DNA of 11,453 nt, taken from the NCBI GenBank assembly GCA_964593455.1, contig CAZQHK010000063.1, forward strand, positions 1 through 11,453, in the 5' to 3' direction. Every line of letters begins with the position of its first letter. The first letter of the stretch is position 1. Origin of the DNA: CAZQHK01 sp964593455 (lineage in GTDB: Bacteria > Muiribacteriota > CAYSPT01). The notes below the pieces were generated by a model, which did not search any database, was not told where the DNA came from, and saw only the letters and a list, made by a program, of their open reading frames with translations. A program made the position numbers and the translations under genes. This document shows, one piece after another, positions 1-7,718 of the stretch.

Positions 1-19
1 GATCCAGGTTCGAGTCTAA

Positions 20-178
20 CATAAAAACTGGACCGGTTTTTGGGGGGCAGGTCACGACGGCAATCGTGAAATCTACGTGATAAACGCCGATGGAAGCGGC
101 ACGCCGGTCAACATTACAAATCATCCGGCCCAGGATTACCGGCCGGCCTGGTCACCGATACTGGGAGATCCTTTCTAG
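20..178 (+). pseudogene. 3' remnant of a TolB/WD40-like beta-propeller protein
   Basis: The frame closing at the TAG at 176-178 encodes a typical TolB/PD40 blade: DGNREIYVINADGSG followed by NITNHPAQDYRPAWSP. This is the repeat signature of periplasmic or secreted propeller proteins. Only about 50 codons are open, because an in-frame TAA lies at 17-19, and no propeller sequence precedes about base 35. The piece is therefore either a broken gene, a frameshift, or a poor-quality contig end. It cannot be a simple 5'-partial gene in one frame. The stop overlaps the Shine-Dalgarno of the next gene, which suggests they were one operon. Family assignment is good; the cause of the truncation is unknown. 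Confidence 0.55.
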
Positions 179-182
179 GAGG
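177..182 (+). promoter_or_regulatory. Ribosome binding site AGGAGG that fixes the FecR start
   Basis: A perfect AGGAGG overlaps the TAG stop of the propeller remnant. The TTG at 184 would be only 1 nt from it, while the TTG at 190 lies at an ideal 7 nt. The start at 190 is therefore preferred over 184 and over the ATG at 211. Confidence 0.7.
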
Positions 183-189
183 CTTGGAT

Positions 190-885
190 TTGAATAAAAA
201 TCTGGTACCTATGTGCCGCTTGGTGTGCCTGCTGATCTTGCCCGGCCTGCTCGGAGGCTGCGGCGATGGCGGGAAGGAGCAAGTATTTAATCCCGAACGG
301 CCCTCGGCACGGGCGGTGGAGACCTTGAACGTGGTAGAGCACCAGAAGGCGGGGGAAGACGGTTGGGATAAGACTGAGCACGGAAGTATGATGGTCTCCC
401 GCGACCAGGTCCGGACCGGAGTCGATTCGAAGGCTATTCTATTGTTTATAGATGACAACCGCACCACGTTGGGCCCCGAGAGCCTGATGGTTATCAAGAA
501 AATAACCGGTAAAAAAACAGAGCATGCGGTGGATCTGTTTGACACCGTGGTCAAGGTGACTGTAGGGCTGGCTCTCTTCGAGGTCAAGGAGGGAGAAGGG
601 TCCCGATCATTTGTGGTAGAAACACCGTATGCGGTCATCGTTCACCGGGGTACCACCTTCCTGGTTGACGTGGCCGAGGACGGGAGCGCGCGGGTGGTGG
701 TTAAAGACGGACATGTAGAAGTCAGAGCGCTTGACCGCCAGGTGACCGTGGGACCGTCGCAAACCACTATTGTACGGAAGGATTCTCCACCAACTGAGCC
801 GGAGATTGTGAACCTGGTCAGGGAGCCGGGTTTCAGCCTGAACCGGAGGCAACTGCCCACCCTGGAACGGAGATCGGGATTCTAA
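190..885 (+). CDS. FecR-domain lipoprotein
   Basis: A 231-aa protein starting at TTG 190, chosen for the AGGAGG 7 nt upstream. Residues 8-23 form a hydrophobic signal peptide ending in a lipobox-like LGGC with Cys24, so the protein is probably lipidated and faces the periplasm. Residues about 70-190 match the FecR domain: a segment like AILLFIDDNRTTLGPES (82-98), a beta-rich stretch, then the hallmark VETPYAVIVHRGTTFLVDV (143-161) and a closing VTVGPSQTT. Classical FecR proteins regulate ECF sigma factors from the membrane; no sigma factor or TonB receptor is present here, so that role is not implied. The next gene, 3 nt downstream, is a CHASE2 adenylate cyclase, which suggests that FecR binds or modulates its periplasmic sensor. 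The partnership is inference; the domain call is firm. Confidence 0.85.
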   Translation: MNKNLVPMCRLVCLLILPGLLGGCGDGGKEQVFNPERPSARAVETLNVVEHQKAGEDGWDKTEHGSMMVSRDQVRTGVDSKAILLFIDDNRTTLGPESLMVIKKITGKKTEHAVDLFDTVVKVTVGLALFEVKEGEGSRSFVVETPYAVIVHRGTTFLVDVAEDGSARVVVKDGHVEVRALDRQVTVGPSQTTIVRKDSPPTEPEIVNLVREPGFSLNRRQLPTLERRSGF

Positions 886-888
886 TCC

Positions 889-2946
889 ATGCGTAAAAGA
901 CTGATAATTTCCCTTGTTTTCGCCCTGGGAACAATCATTCTTGTTCAGTTCGCTATTCCGGGACATATCGGCATCCTGGAATGGTATTGCGGGGATTTCC
1001 TTTTTTTCTTGAGGGGCCCAGATTCGTCCGCGGACGGCAATGTGGCGGTGGTCACCATCGATGATCGAACACTCCGCGAGAATCCATACGGAGTCTGGCC
1101 CTGGCAACGCGCCCATTACGCGGACATCATCACCAGGCTTTCAAAATGGGAGCCGGCATCCATCGTGCTTACCATGGTGTTCGACCAACCGGGAGGCTCC
1201 GATGGAGACCGGGAACTGGCCCACGCCATCAAAGAATCGAGGAACGTTTTACTGACCGGATATCTTTCCCGGCAGGATGAGCGGATCAGTCAGAAGCTTG
1301 TTCCTGTTTATCCTCTAGCGATATTCAGACAACACGCCGCCGGTGACGGGTTTGGCAATGCCGTTATCGACGGTGACGGGGTCGTCCGAAAAATACCGCT
1401 GGCGGTGAACGAGGGACATAACGATAAACGCTGGCTCTCTTTGGCCCTGGTAACTGTTCTTCACTATCTCGGCTTGGGTCCGGAATCCGCCCGGGAAGAG
1501 GCATCAAGTCTTAGAATTGACTGTGGCGGATTCAAAGCGGACACTGTCATCCCCCTGGAGAGACAGGACAGTGATAGCGAAACAAGTATGCGGCTCAACT
1601 TCAGGGGAAGTCATGAGCAGTTCCTGTCGGTATCATATCTCGACCTTTATAACGGATCGTTCGATGGCCGGTTACTCCAAAACAAGATCGTTCTGGTGGG
1701 GGAGACGCTGCCCGGAAAGCAAAGAACCTTCAAGACTCCCCTGAGCCACAATAATGAACTTACCAGTGTGGAACTAATGGCCAACGGGATATCCACCATT
1801 CTCGACAAGCGTTTCCTGTCACCACCATCTCCGGGGGCGGTCTTTATCTACATCGTGATGTTCGCACTCGTGAGCTCGCTGGTGTTCTTCAGTGTCAGGC
1901 CCGGGATATCATTGGTTATATTGCTCATCATTATTATCGCTGCCTGGTCTGGTAGTTTTATTGCTTTCATGCGGGGAGTTCTCCTGCCGGTGGCCGCTCC
2001 CCTGGCGGCCAGCCTGGTGCTTTACCTGTCGGGAGTCATCTACCACTACACCGGCGAGCGGCGGCGGCGGATGCTCACCGCCCGGGCCTTCAAGCACTAT
2101 GTCAGCCCCAATGTCGTGGGGCAGATTTTGACCTCGAAAGGTCGGCTGAGCCTGGGTGGAAAAAAGAGGACCCTGACCATTCTTTTTTCCGATATCGCCG
2201 GTTTTACCACGGTCTCCGAATCAGTGTCCGCCGAAACGCTGGTTGAGTGGCTAAACGAGTACCTGAGCGAGATGTCATCCATCATCCTGGAAGAAGACGG
2301 GACCATCGATAAGTACATCGGCGACGCCATTGTTGCTTTCTGGAACGCCCCCCTCGATCAGCCGGACCACGCCGTACGGGTCTGCCGGGCGGCCCTGAAG
2401 ATGCAAAAACGCTTGGAAACACTGAACGCCGAGTGGGAAGCACAGGGCCGTCCCCGGTTGGATACCAGGATCGGAGTGAACACCGGCGAGGTAATCGTCG
2501 GTAACATCGGCTCCAGCGAGCGTTTCGACTACACGGTCATCGGGGACAACGTAAACCTCGCCTCCCGCCTGGAAGGAATTAACAAATACTATGGGACTTC
2601 CATAATAATCAGTTTTGCCACCTTCAACCTGGCCATGGAACACATTGAGATACGCGAGCTTGACTTCATCAAAGTGAAAGGCAAGAAAGAGCCGGTAAGC
2701 ATAATGGAGTTGGTCGGCGAAGCCGGAAAGGTTGATAAAGAAAAAGACGCTCTAATCAGAATGTTTGAAGAGGCCCTGAGCTCCTACCGTATGGGGAAAT
2801 GGGATAAAGCGGACCACGAGTTTTCAGCAATACTGGAAGAATACCCGGACGATAAACCATCCAGATTATTCCTGGAGCGCAGCCGGGCATTAAAGGAAAA
2901 TCTACCTTCTGAATGGGATGGAGTCTATCTATTTGACAAAAAATAA
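889..2946 (+). CDS. CHASE2-domain class III adenylate cyclase with TPR-like tail
   Basis: A 685-aa membrane enzyme predicted to make cAMP from ATP. Order: N-terminal TM helix (about 5-24); periplasmic CHASE2 sensor (about 30-310, with the typical VVTIDDRTL, WPWQR and KIVLVGET stretches); three TM helices (about 317-336, 341-361, 365-386); a short linker; and a class III cyclase domain (about 425-600). Catalytic residues are intact: metal-binding Asp435 in FSDIAGFT and Asp479 in DKYIGDA, Lys475 and Thr549 at the purine-specifying positions, and Asn556/Arg560 in NVNLASR. Lys at 475 argues for adenylate rather than guanylate specificity. Residues about 624-660 look like one TPR repeat, followed by an EWDGVY ending seen in this cyclase class. 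ATG 889 lies 3 nt after the FecR stop, so the two are surely co-transcribed. The activating signal is unknown. Confidence 0.92.
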   Translation: MRKRLIISLVFALGTIILVQFAIPGHIGILEWYCGDFLFFLRGPDSSADGNVAVVTIDDRTLRENPYGVWPWQRAHYADIITRLSKWEPASIVLTMVFDQPGGSDGDRELAHAIKESRNVLLTGYLSRQDERISQKLVPVYPLAIFRQHAAGDGFGNAVIDGDGVVRKIPLAVNEGHNDKRWLSLALVTVLHYLGLGPESAREEASSLRIDCGGFKADTVIPLERQDSDSETSMRLNFRGSHEQFLSVSYLDLYNGSFDGRLLQNKIVLVGETLPGKQRTFKTPLSHNNELTSVELMANGISTILDKRFLSPPSPGAVFIYIVMFALVSSLVFFSVRPGISLVILLIIIIAAWSGSFIAFMRGVLLPVAAPLAASLVLYLSGVIYHYTGERRRRMLTARAFKHYVSPNVVGQILTSKGRLSLGGKKRTLTILFSDIAGFTTVSESVSAETLVEWLNEYLSEMSSIILEEDGTIDKYIGDAIVAFWNAPLDQPDHAVRVCRAALKMQKRLETLNAEWEAQGRPRLDTRIGVNTGEVIVGNIGSSERFDYTVIGDNVNLASRLEGINKYYGTSIIISFATFNLAMEHIEIRELDFIKVKGKKEPVSIMELVGEAGKVDKEKDALIRMFEEALSSYRMGKWDKADHEFSAILEEYPDDKPSRLFLERSRALKENLPSEWDGVYLFDKK

Positions 2947-2961
2947 TACCTGATCAATTGT

Positions 2962-4980
2962 CTACAGCTGATCGAGTACTTCGAGATCGTTGATCTTGCC
3001 TTGAACCATTTCGTCAATTTTTTGTCTGATATTTGTTTCCTGATTTTGAATATTTTGTTTCGCATTCTCCAGCAGGTTCCGGTGTATCCTGTCTTTGTAA
3101 TCTTTCAGGATACCGACGATCTTTTTGGGGTGCATCATCAACTCTCTCAGTTTCCGGGGGACGGGTACCGATTCAACCATGCTTTGCGTCTTTTCTTTTC
3201 CCAACCACCAGGCCATCCCTGAAATAGCCAGCCCGATAATTGCTCCAATCAGCCACCCCATGGGTCCGGTAATGATCAGCGCTACGCCACTGCCACCGCA
3301 AATACTGGCTGATACCGTCGACACGATGATGGCACTGATCGCGGCGGCGGCCTTCGTTACAAACGGACCATAAAATTCATTGGGATCGGTAGATAGTTTT
3401 TCCCCGAGACGAACAGCTTTTATCTTCATCGCTTCAGAGTGATGGATTCCTTTATCATTAAACCAGCACGAAATAATATCTGTTATCTGGTGCACGATTT
3501 TGGCGTTAAGCTCGGAAGACCGTTTCTTCACAAACTCCTTTATCTCATCGTGGGATACGCCTATCTCCCGCTCGAGCTTCCGCTTCAGGTCGCAGATAGT
3601 ACCGCCTTCATCCCTGAATTTCTCCAGGATTGGCTGAATGTAATTTGTGAACAACTGGTCGGCTATCTCCTCTGATAGATCGTTCACGAAATCACTGTTG
3701 ATAACGGTAACCGTGTCCAGAATTTCCTGGATTTCTCTATCTTTCTCTTCTTGAAGTTCACGAATTATCTGTCTATGCCGCTGCTGCAACATCGGCAACA
3801 AGGCAATCCCTTCGCCGATCGCTCCCTGAGGATTGGCCGACTGTATCACGTGTTTTTCTTTAAGAAGCAGCAGTTTGGACACTAACTCCGGAACGAAAGG
3901 CCAGTCGCAACTCCCACCGGTGAGTATGACCCATCTAATGTCCTCCAGCCTGACCCGGCCGTCTTTGACCCCCTGCCCCATTACTTGTTCAAACCAGGCC
4001 GGTAAATCTACTTCTTCTCCGGCTAGAAGTTGGGAAGCGGTGCTGGTGTGGTTGTTCCCTGATCCGGTGGGTTGAAGTTCATGCAAAAACCCGGAACTCA
4101 GGCAATAATGGCGGGCTTTTTCTTCGAAAACCTCCCAGGTGATATCGTTAAGACTTCCATATGGGGGATGGTTAAACTGAAAGGTTTCACTTCGATCACG
4201 ACTCATCGTTACCGAGAAGCGCTCTTTCAGTTCCCGGCATTCAAACCGCCGGAAATAAAAATCACGATTATCGGCCTTGAGTTTGTCTACTGAACCGGGA
4301 TTCTCCTCGATAAACCATTGATAAAAAAGGTCATCGAACAATCTGCCACCCAACAGCGGATCGCCCCAGGCAAACTGAACATCCAGGCGTAACATGTAAG
4401 CTACATCACAGGTTCCACCACCGAAATCGATCACCAATAACCCGCTGTGGACATCTTTCGGCGATATATCCTTACGCATCAAGTGATGGATCAACGCTCC
4501 CACGGGTTCCAGCACCGGCTTCACGGTACCGAATCCGGCCGCTGAAGCAATATCCTTGACAGCCGCTTCATATTCCGGCGAATCTGTGGCCGGAACTCCA
4601 ACGAGCACGTTCATTTCATCGGAGCTGCCGGCCGATGGCAGATTACCTTTCTTCTTCAAATAAGAAGCGATATTTTTCAAAAAAGCACGAGCATCTTTAT
4701 TGGCCTGTTCCGATACGGCTATCTCCGGCTTGAACTGCGTGTTAAAGCGCCAGCGTCGCCGTTCATCCGGTTTAGCCCAGGCCCACTCTTCAACAGCCGT
4801 TTTTCCGATGGCCTTAACTTTTTCATCGTTATCTTCCCACAAGATCGCTGTGGGAATCACCGGTTGTTTATCGATACAGATGGGATTCGGAGTCAGTATC
4901 TTTTCAGGCGGAACAACACAGAGATAGGAACTACTGGTCCCGAAATCGATTCCTAGAAAATGTTTTCCCTCGACCACCAT
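2962..4980 (-). CDS. Divergent Hsp70-family ATPase with C-terminal membrane hairpin
   Basis: A 672-aa protein of the Hsp70/actin ATPase superfamily. Visible motifs: phosphate-1 loop LGIDFGTSSS (9-18), the VPATDSPEYEAAVKDIASAAGF-like segment (129-150), EP at 158-159, phosphate-2 loop VIDFGGGTCDV (183-193), GDPLLGGRLFDD (206-217) and the adenosine loop ILTGGS (352-357). A DnaK-type beta-sandwich substrate domain is not recognisable. Instead there is a charged helical region (about 400-540, coiled-coil-like around 400-430), a Gly/Ala/Ile-rich membrane hairpin (about 541-590) and a helical tail to 672. The ATPase is therefore probably membrane-attached and not a general chaperone. ATG 4978-4980 has GAGG 6 nt upstream. 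The gene starts 2 nt after the stop of the membrane protein, its probable partner. It converges with the cyclase, leaving 15 nt between stops. Substrate and cellular role are unknown. Confidence 0.85.
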   Translation of the reverse strand: MVVEGKHFLGIDFGTSSSYLCVVPPEKILTPNPICIDKQPVIPTAILWEDNDEKVKAIGKTAVEEWAWAKPDERRRWRFNTQFKPEIAVSEQANKDARAFLKNIASYLKKKGNLPSAGSSDEMNVLVGVPATDSPEYEAAVKDIASAAGFGTVKPVLEPVGALIHHLMRKDISPKDVHSGLLVIDFGGGTCDVAYMLRLDVQFAWGDPLLGGRLFDDLFYQWFIEENPGSVDKLKADNRDFYFRRFECRELKERFSVTMSRDRSETFQFNHPPYGSLNDITWEVFEEKARHYCLSSGFLHELQPTGSGNNHTSTASQLLAGEEVDLPAWFEQVMGQGVKDGRVRLEDIRWVILTGGSCDWPFVPELVSKLLLLKEKHVIQSANPQGAIGEGIALLPMLQQRHRQIIRELQEEKDREIQEILDTVTVINSDFVNDLSEEIADQLFTNYIQPILEKFRDEGGTICDLKRKLEREIGVSHDEIKEFVKKRSSELNAKIVHQITDIISCWFNDKGIHHSEAMKIKAVRLGEKLSTDPNEFYGPFVTKAAAAISAIIVSTVSASICGGSGVALIITGPMGWLIGAIIGLAISGMAWWLGKEKTQSMVESVPVPRKLRELMMHPKKIVGILKDYKDRIHRNLLENAKQNIQNQETNIRQKIDEMVQGKINDLEVLDQL

Positions 4981-4982
4981 TC

Positions 4983-6113
4983 CTAGCCTCGTTCCCTGGT
5001 GAGTTTTCCCTTGAGCACTACCAGGCCGTCGCGGATCACCGAAGACTCCAGAATACGCACCTGATCTCCAGGTTCTATTAGCCCCACCACATCGTATTGC
5101 TCCAGCATAGTTTCCGAAAACTCCTGCTCTTCAAGAACATGTATTTCATAACCGGCATTCTTGAATTCCTGGATTACTTCTTTGGCCATAGACGCCCTCT
5201 GTCCAGGTTCCTCGATCCCGGTTAGCTTTTCCAGGGCCCGGATCAACTCGCCTGGCATCCCACTCGACTGAAGCAAAGTAGTATTGTCTTGAGACCCGGT
5301 TGTTATGCCAATCGCCAGCAGTATCATCAGATCCGTATGATGACTCAACCAGGCCAGAATGGCCGAGCGGACGCTCTTCTCCAACTGAGTGTGTTGTACC
5401 TTCGATACAGGAACCACACACTGCACTATGAATATCCCGATAAGATACAAGACGATTCTCTTTACTCCATTCAGGGCACCGCCACCGGAAAAGTTGTTTG
5501 CCAGCTTCTGCCACACGATAATAAATGGATTTGCCTGTCCGAAGAAAAGCGAGACCAACTCTACGCCGGTGCCAATGCCAAGCACTGCCTGCAAGGCACG
5601 TAACAACATCATGTGCCGGCCAACAAAGCCAACAAATAATACTCCGAGCAAAGCTCCCAATGGCCCGCCTATCAACAGTCCCGTTTGTTTAAACTCCTGC
5701 CCCAGCAGCAAACGAACGGCGGGTGTAAACATGAATAGTCCCAGTAAAGCACCCAGGCAGGCAGATAATGCCCACGCTCGCGGTTGGATTATCAGGTTGG
5801 GTTCCGGAGGTTCTACTATCAACGGACGAGCCAGTTTTCTGACCTCAAAATTCAGCAATTTACGATCGATAATACTGGTCCCGACGGCCTCTTCAACCGG
5901 TTTAATAAAACGCTCGGAAAGGAGCTCGTCAAGTAACTCTGTCCGGCAGATGGTGGCCGTTGTTTTCAAGGTGTCTCCCAGGGATTTTGATTTATCAGAG
6001 GTAACTTGATTCAGCGTTTGTCCGGTGGCCCGGTCTGCCAACTTCTCAATTTTATCCCGAAGCTGTTCCCGCACGTTCTTGAGAGCTGTCTCGCTTGTAT
6101 GGATATTCAACAA
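4983..6113 (-). CDS. Multi-pass membrane protein with GrpE-like C-terminal tail
   Basis: A 376-aa protein of no family I recognise with certainty. Residues 8-70 are helical and charged. Hydrophobic segments lie at about 113-133, 144-166, 170-191 and 218-235, giving three or four TM helices. Residues about 245-345 are soluble and helical. The tail (333-372) has the order Phe, short helix, IEPGDQVRILES, RDGLVVLKGK, reminiscent of the GrpE beta-domain (EPGTVVEVLQKGY...LRPAMV). Because the next gene, 2 nt away, is an Hsp70-type ATPase, a role as its membrane anchor and nucleotide-exchange factor is attractive, but this is inference. The start is uncertain: TTG at 6113 (no clear Shine-Dalgarno) lies 11 nt after the helicase stop; TTG 6110 and GTG 6074 are alternatives; no ATG is available. 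It looks translationally linked to the helicase. Confidence 0.7.
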   Translation of the reverse strand: MLNIHTSETALKNVREQLRDKIEKLADRATGQTLNQVTSDKSKSLGDTLKTTATICRTELLDELLSERFIKPVEEAVGTSIIDRKLLNFEVRKLARPLIVEPPEPNLIIQPRAWALSACLGALLGLFMFTPAVRLLLGQEFKQTGLLIGGPLGALLGVLFVGFVGRHMMLLRALQAVLGIGTGVELVSLFFGQANPFIIVWQKLANNFSGGGALNGVKRIVLYLIGIFIVQCVVPVSKVQHTQLEKSVRSAILAWLSHHTDLMILLAIGITTGSQDNTTLLQSSGMPGELIRALEKLTGIEEPGQRASMAKEVIQEFKNAGYEIHVLEEQEFSETMLEQYDVVGLIEPGDQVRILESSVIRDGLVVLKGKLTRERG

Positions 6114-6124
6114 GGAAACAGAGC

Positions 6125-7464
6125 TTACCGACGCCGTCTTCGTCCGCGAAAAGAGCTGAATAATAACTGCGGTTTACTGAATGACACGGATTCAANNNNN
6201 NNNNNNNNNNNNNNNNNNNNNNNNNNNNNNNNNNNNNNNNNNNNNNNNNNNNNNNNNNNNNNNNNNNNNNNNNNNNNNNNNNNNNNNNNNNNNNNCGTCC
6301 GCGAAAAGAGCTGAATAATAACTGCGGTTTACTGAATGACACGGATTCAACCTCGTCATGCACTGAAATCGGCAGCGTCATTTTAATGATTTTCTCAATG
6401 TTCTTGACATCATTTCGCTGAGCAGGAGAGGCCAGCGAAATCGCATGTCCGGTGCGTCCGGCCCGTCCGGTCCGCCCAATTCGATGGACGTAATTTTCAG
6501 CATCATCGGGCAAATCGAAATTAATTACCACTTCGATTCCGATAACGTCAATCCCACGAGCGGCTACATCAGTCGCTACCAATATGCGATATCGTCCCCG
6601 TTTAAATCCTTCTAAAGCTTCCTTGCGCTCGCGGAGTGAACGGTCGGAATGAATCTCAGCAGCACGATGACCATCATTCCGCAGAATTCGCGCCATCTTT
6701 TTGGTGCCGATTTTAGTACGGCAGAAAAGTAATATTGACCCCCGGTATTTGTCGAGCAATTTCCCGAGAAGTTCTTTCTTCTTATTCGGCCGCACAATGA
6801 ATAATTCATGCGTAACTCCTTCGGCTGCGGTACCCGAAGGGGCTACCTCAACTTGCACGGGAAATTTCATATACGCGGCAGTTATCTTGATGATAGATGG
6901 GGGCATGGTGGCTGAAAAAAGCAAGGTCTGCCGGTCTTTGGGCGTAGACCGCAGAATCCTCTCGATCTGCGGCTGAAATCCCATGTCCAGCATTCGGTCG
7001 GCTTCATCGAGTACTAAAATACCAACTTTATCAAGCCGGACTTTGCGCTGTTGAATAAGGTCAATTAGCCGGCCCGGCGTCGCAACAATGATTCGCGGGT
7101 TCCGGGCCAATGCCCTCACTTGTTTATTGATCGGGCTCCCGCCGATCAATACCACGGTTTTTATACCAAAGGGATGAGCGATCTGAACCATGTGCTCGTT
7201 AACCTGCAGCGCTAGTTCACGGGTGGGCACGAGCACTAAAGCCTGCTCGTCATTTTGGGCAAGATGCTGAACAATTGGAATAACGAAGGCCAGAGTCTTA
7301 CCTGTACCGGTCTGTGCAATTCCGATGAGATCTTTATGTTCCAAGGCCAGCGGAATTGTTTTATGTTGTATTGGATAAGCCGATGTAAATTTAAGACGTT
7401 TGATTATCTCCATGATCCGTGGGACAATTCCCAGGTTATAAAAGCTTAATTCTGTTTGTTGCAT
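6125..7464 (-). CDS. DEAD-box RNA helicase, RhlE-like (interrupted only by a scaffolding gap)
   Basis: ATP-dependent RNA helicase acting in RNA unwinding, such as ribosome assembly or mRNA turnover. Motifs in order: Q motif (Phe8, PIQ 31-33), Walker A AQTGTGKT (50-57), PTREL (80-84), TPGR (129-132), DEAD (153-156), SAT (184-186), ARGID (302-306) and HRIGRTGRAGR (327-337). All catalytic motifs are present. The gene contains 100 N (6196-6295) flanked by a 55-bp duplicate. Removing 155 bp rejoins the frame as LLFSSFRG followed by five Arg and a TAA at 6125-6127, giving 394 aa, with a short basic tail as expected for RhlE-type proteins. Translation straight through the N run is in a false frame. 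ATG 7462-7464 has GAGAG about 7 nt upstream. It is first in the operon with the membrane protein and the Hsp70 gene. Confidence 0.9.
6141..6195. repeat. 55-bp direct duplicate, left copy, at the N gap
   Basis: Identical over all 55 bases to 6296-6350. The two copies abut the two edges of the N run, as expected when two contigs ending in the same k-mer are scaffolded without being merged. It lies inside helicase coding sequence (codons for the SVSFSKPQLLFSSFRG region), so it is not a biological repeat. Confidence 0.9.
6196..6295. other. Scaffolding gap of exactly 100 N
   Basis: The run is exactly 100 N, the conventional size for a gap of unknown length. The flanking 55-bp identity shows that the contig ends overlap, so the true gap length is most likely minus 55, meaning no sequence is missing. 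Confidence 0.95.
6296..6350. repeat. 55-bp direct duplicate, right copy, at the N gap
   Basis: Second copy of 6141-6195, immediately after the N run. Deleting the N run and either copy restores one uninterrupted helicase reading frame. Confidence 0.9.
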
Positions 7465-7511
7465 ACTGTTCTCTCTTTCAAATTAGTGTTACTGTATTTC
7501 GTTCTGTCGAA

Positions 7512-7540
7512 CTTATAGATTTTCAAAATATATGTGTTAG
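7512..7540 (-). promoter_or_regulatory. Candidate sigma70-type promoter for the helicase operon
   Basis: On the minus strand, CTAACA (7535-7540, 4/6 to the -35 consensus), a 17-nt spacer and TATAAG (7512-7517, 5/6 to the -10 consensus) would start RNA near 7505, leaving a leader of about 40 nt before the helicase ATG at 7464. The surroundings are A+T-rich. It is a match by eye only. Confidence 0.35.
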
Positions 7541-7718
7541 ATATACTATTAACCTGTCTTTCACTTATCAGCGGTTTACTACTACGCGAAGGATGGTGGT
7601 CCCGGGGTGCAACCTATCAGCACCGAAACCCAGGACAGTTTACTTAGTGAGATTTCACCTGCCGAGGACATATATTATACCATATTACCTCAAATAAAGA
7701 AAGATATTTAATGGCAGA
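7541..7718. other. Non-coding stretch between the helicase promoter and the Na/Pi gene end
   Basis: I see no convincing gene here. A 5-bp inverted repeat GGTGC/GCACC lies at 7606-7610 and 7620-7624, and the part around 7670-7710 is A+T-rich. No riboswitch or small-RNA family is recognised on either strand. Confidence 0.4.

Noticed and set aside
1..20. GGTTCGAGTC resembling a tRNA T-loop
   Set aside because: The flanking bases cannot form the 5-bp T-stem (three of five pairs mismatch) and no acceptor stem or CCA follows.
5389..6009. 206-codon open frame on the plus strand
   Set aside because: It is antisense to the membrane protein gene, has low-complexity Ser/Thr/Pro/Asn composition and no recognisable motif.
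6052..6195. Helicase continuing past the N run to 6052
   Set aside because: That reading uses a false frame created by the 155-bp artefact; the correct frame stops at TAA 6125-6127.
7501..7512. GTTC-N4-GAAC inverted repeat, possible LexA-type operator
   Set aside because: The half-sites are oriented opposite to the Gram-positive SOS box and 4-bp arms are expected by chance; no SOS gene is nearby.
7419..7697. 92-codon plus-strand frame in the helicase upstream region
   Set aside because: It overlaps the helicase 5' end and promoter region, has no ribosome site or family likeness, and its end is just an A+T-rich stretch.
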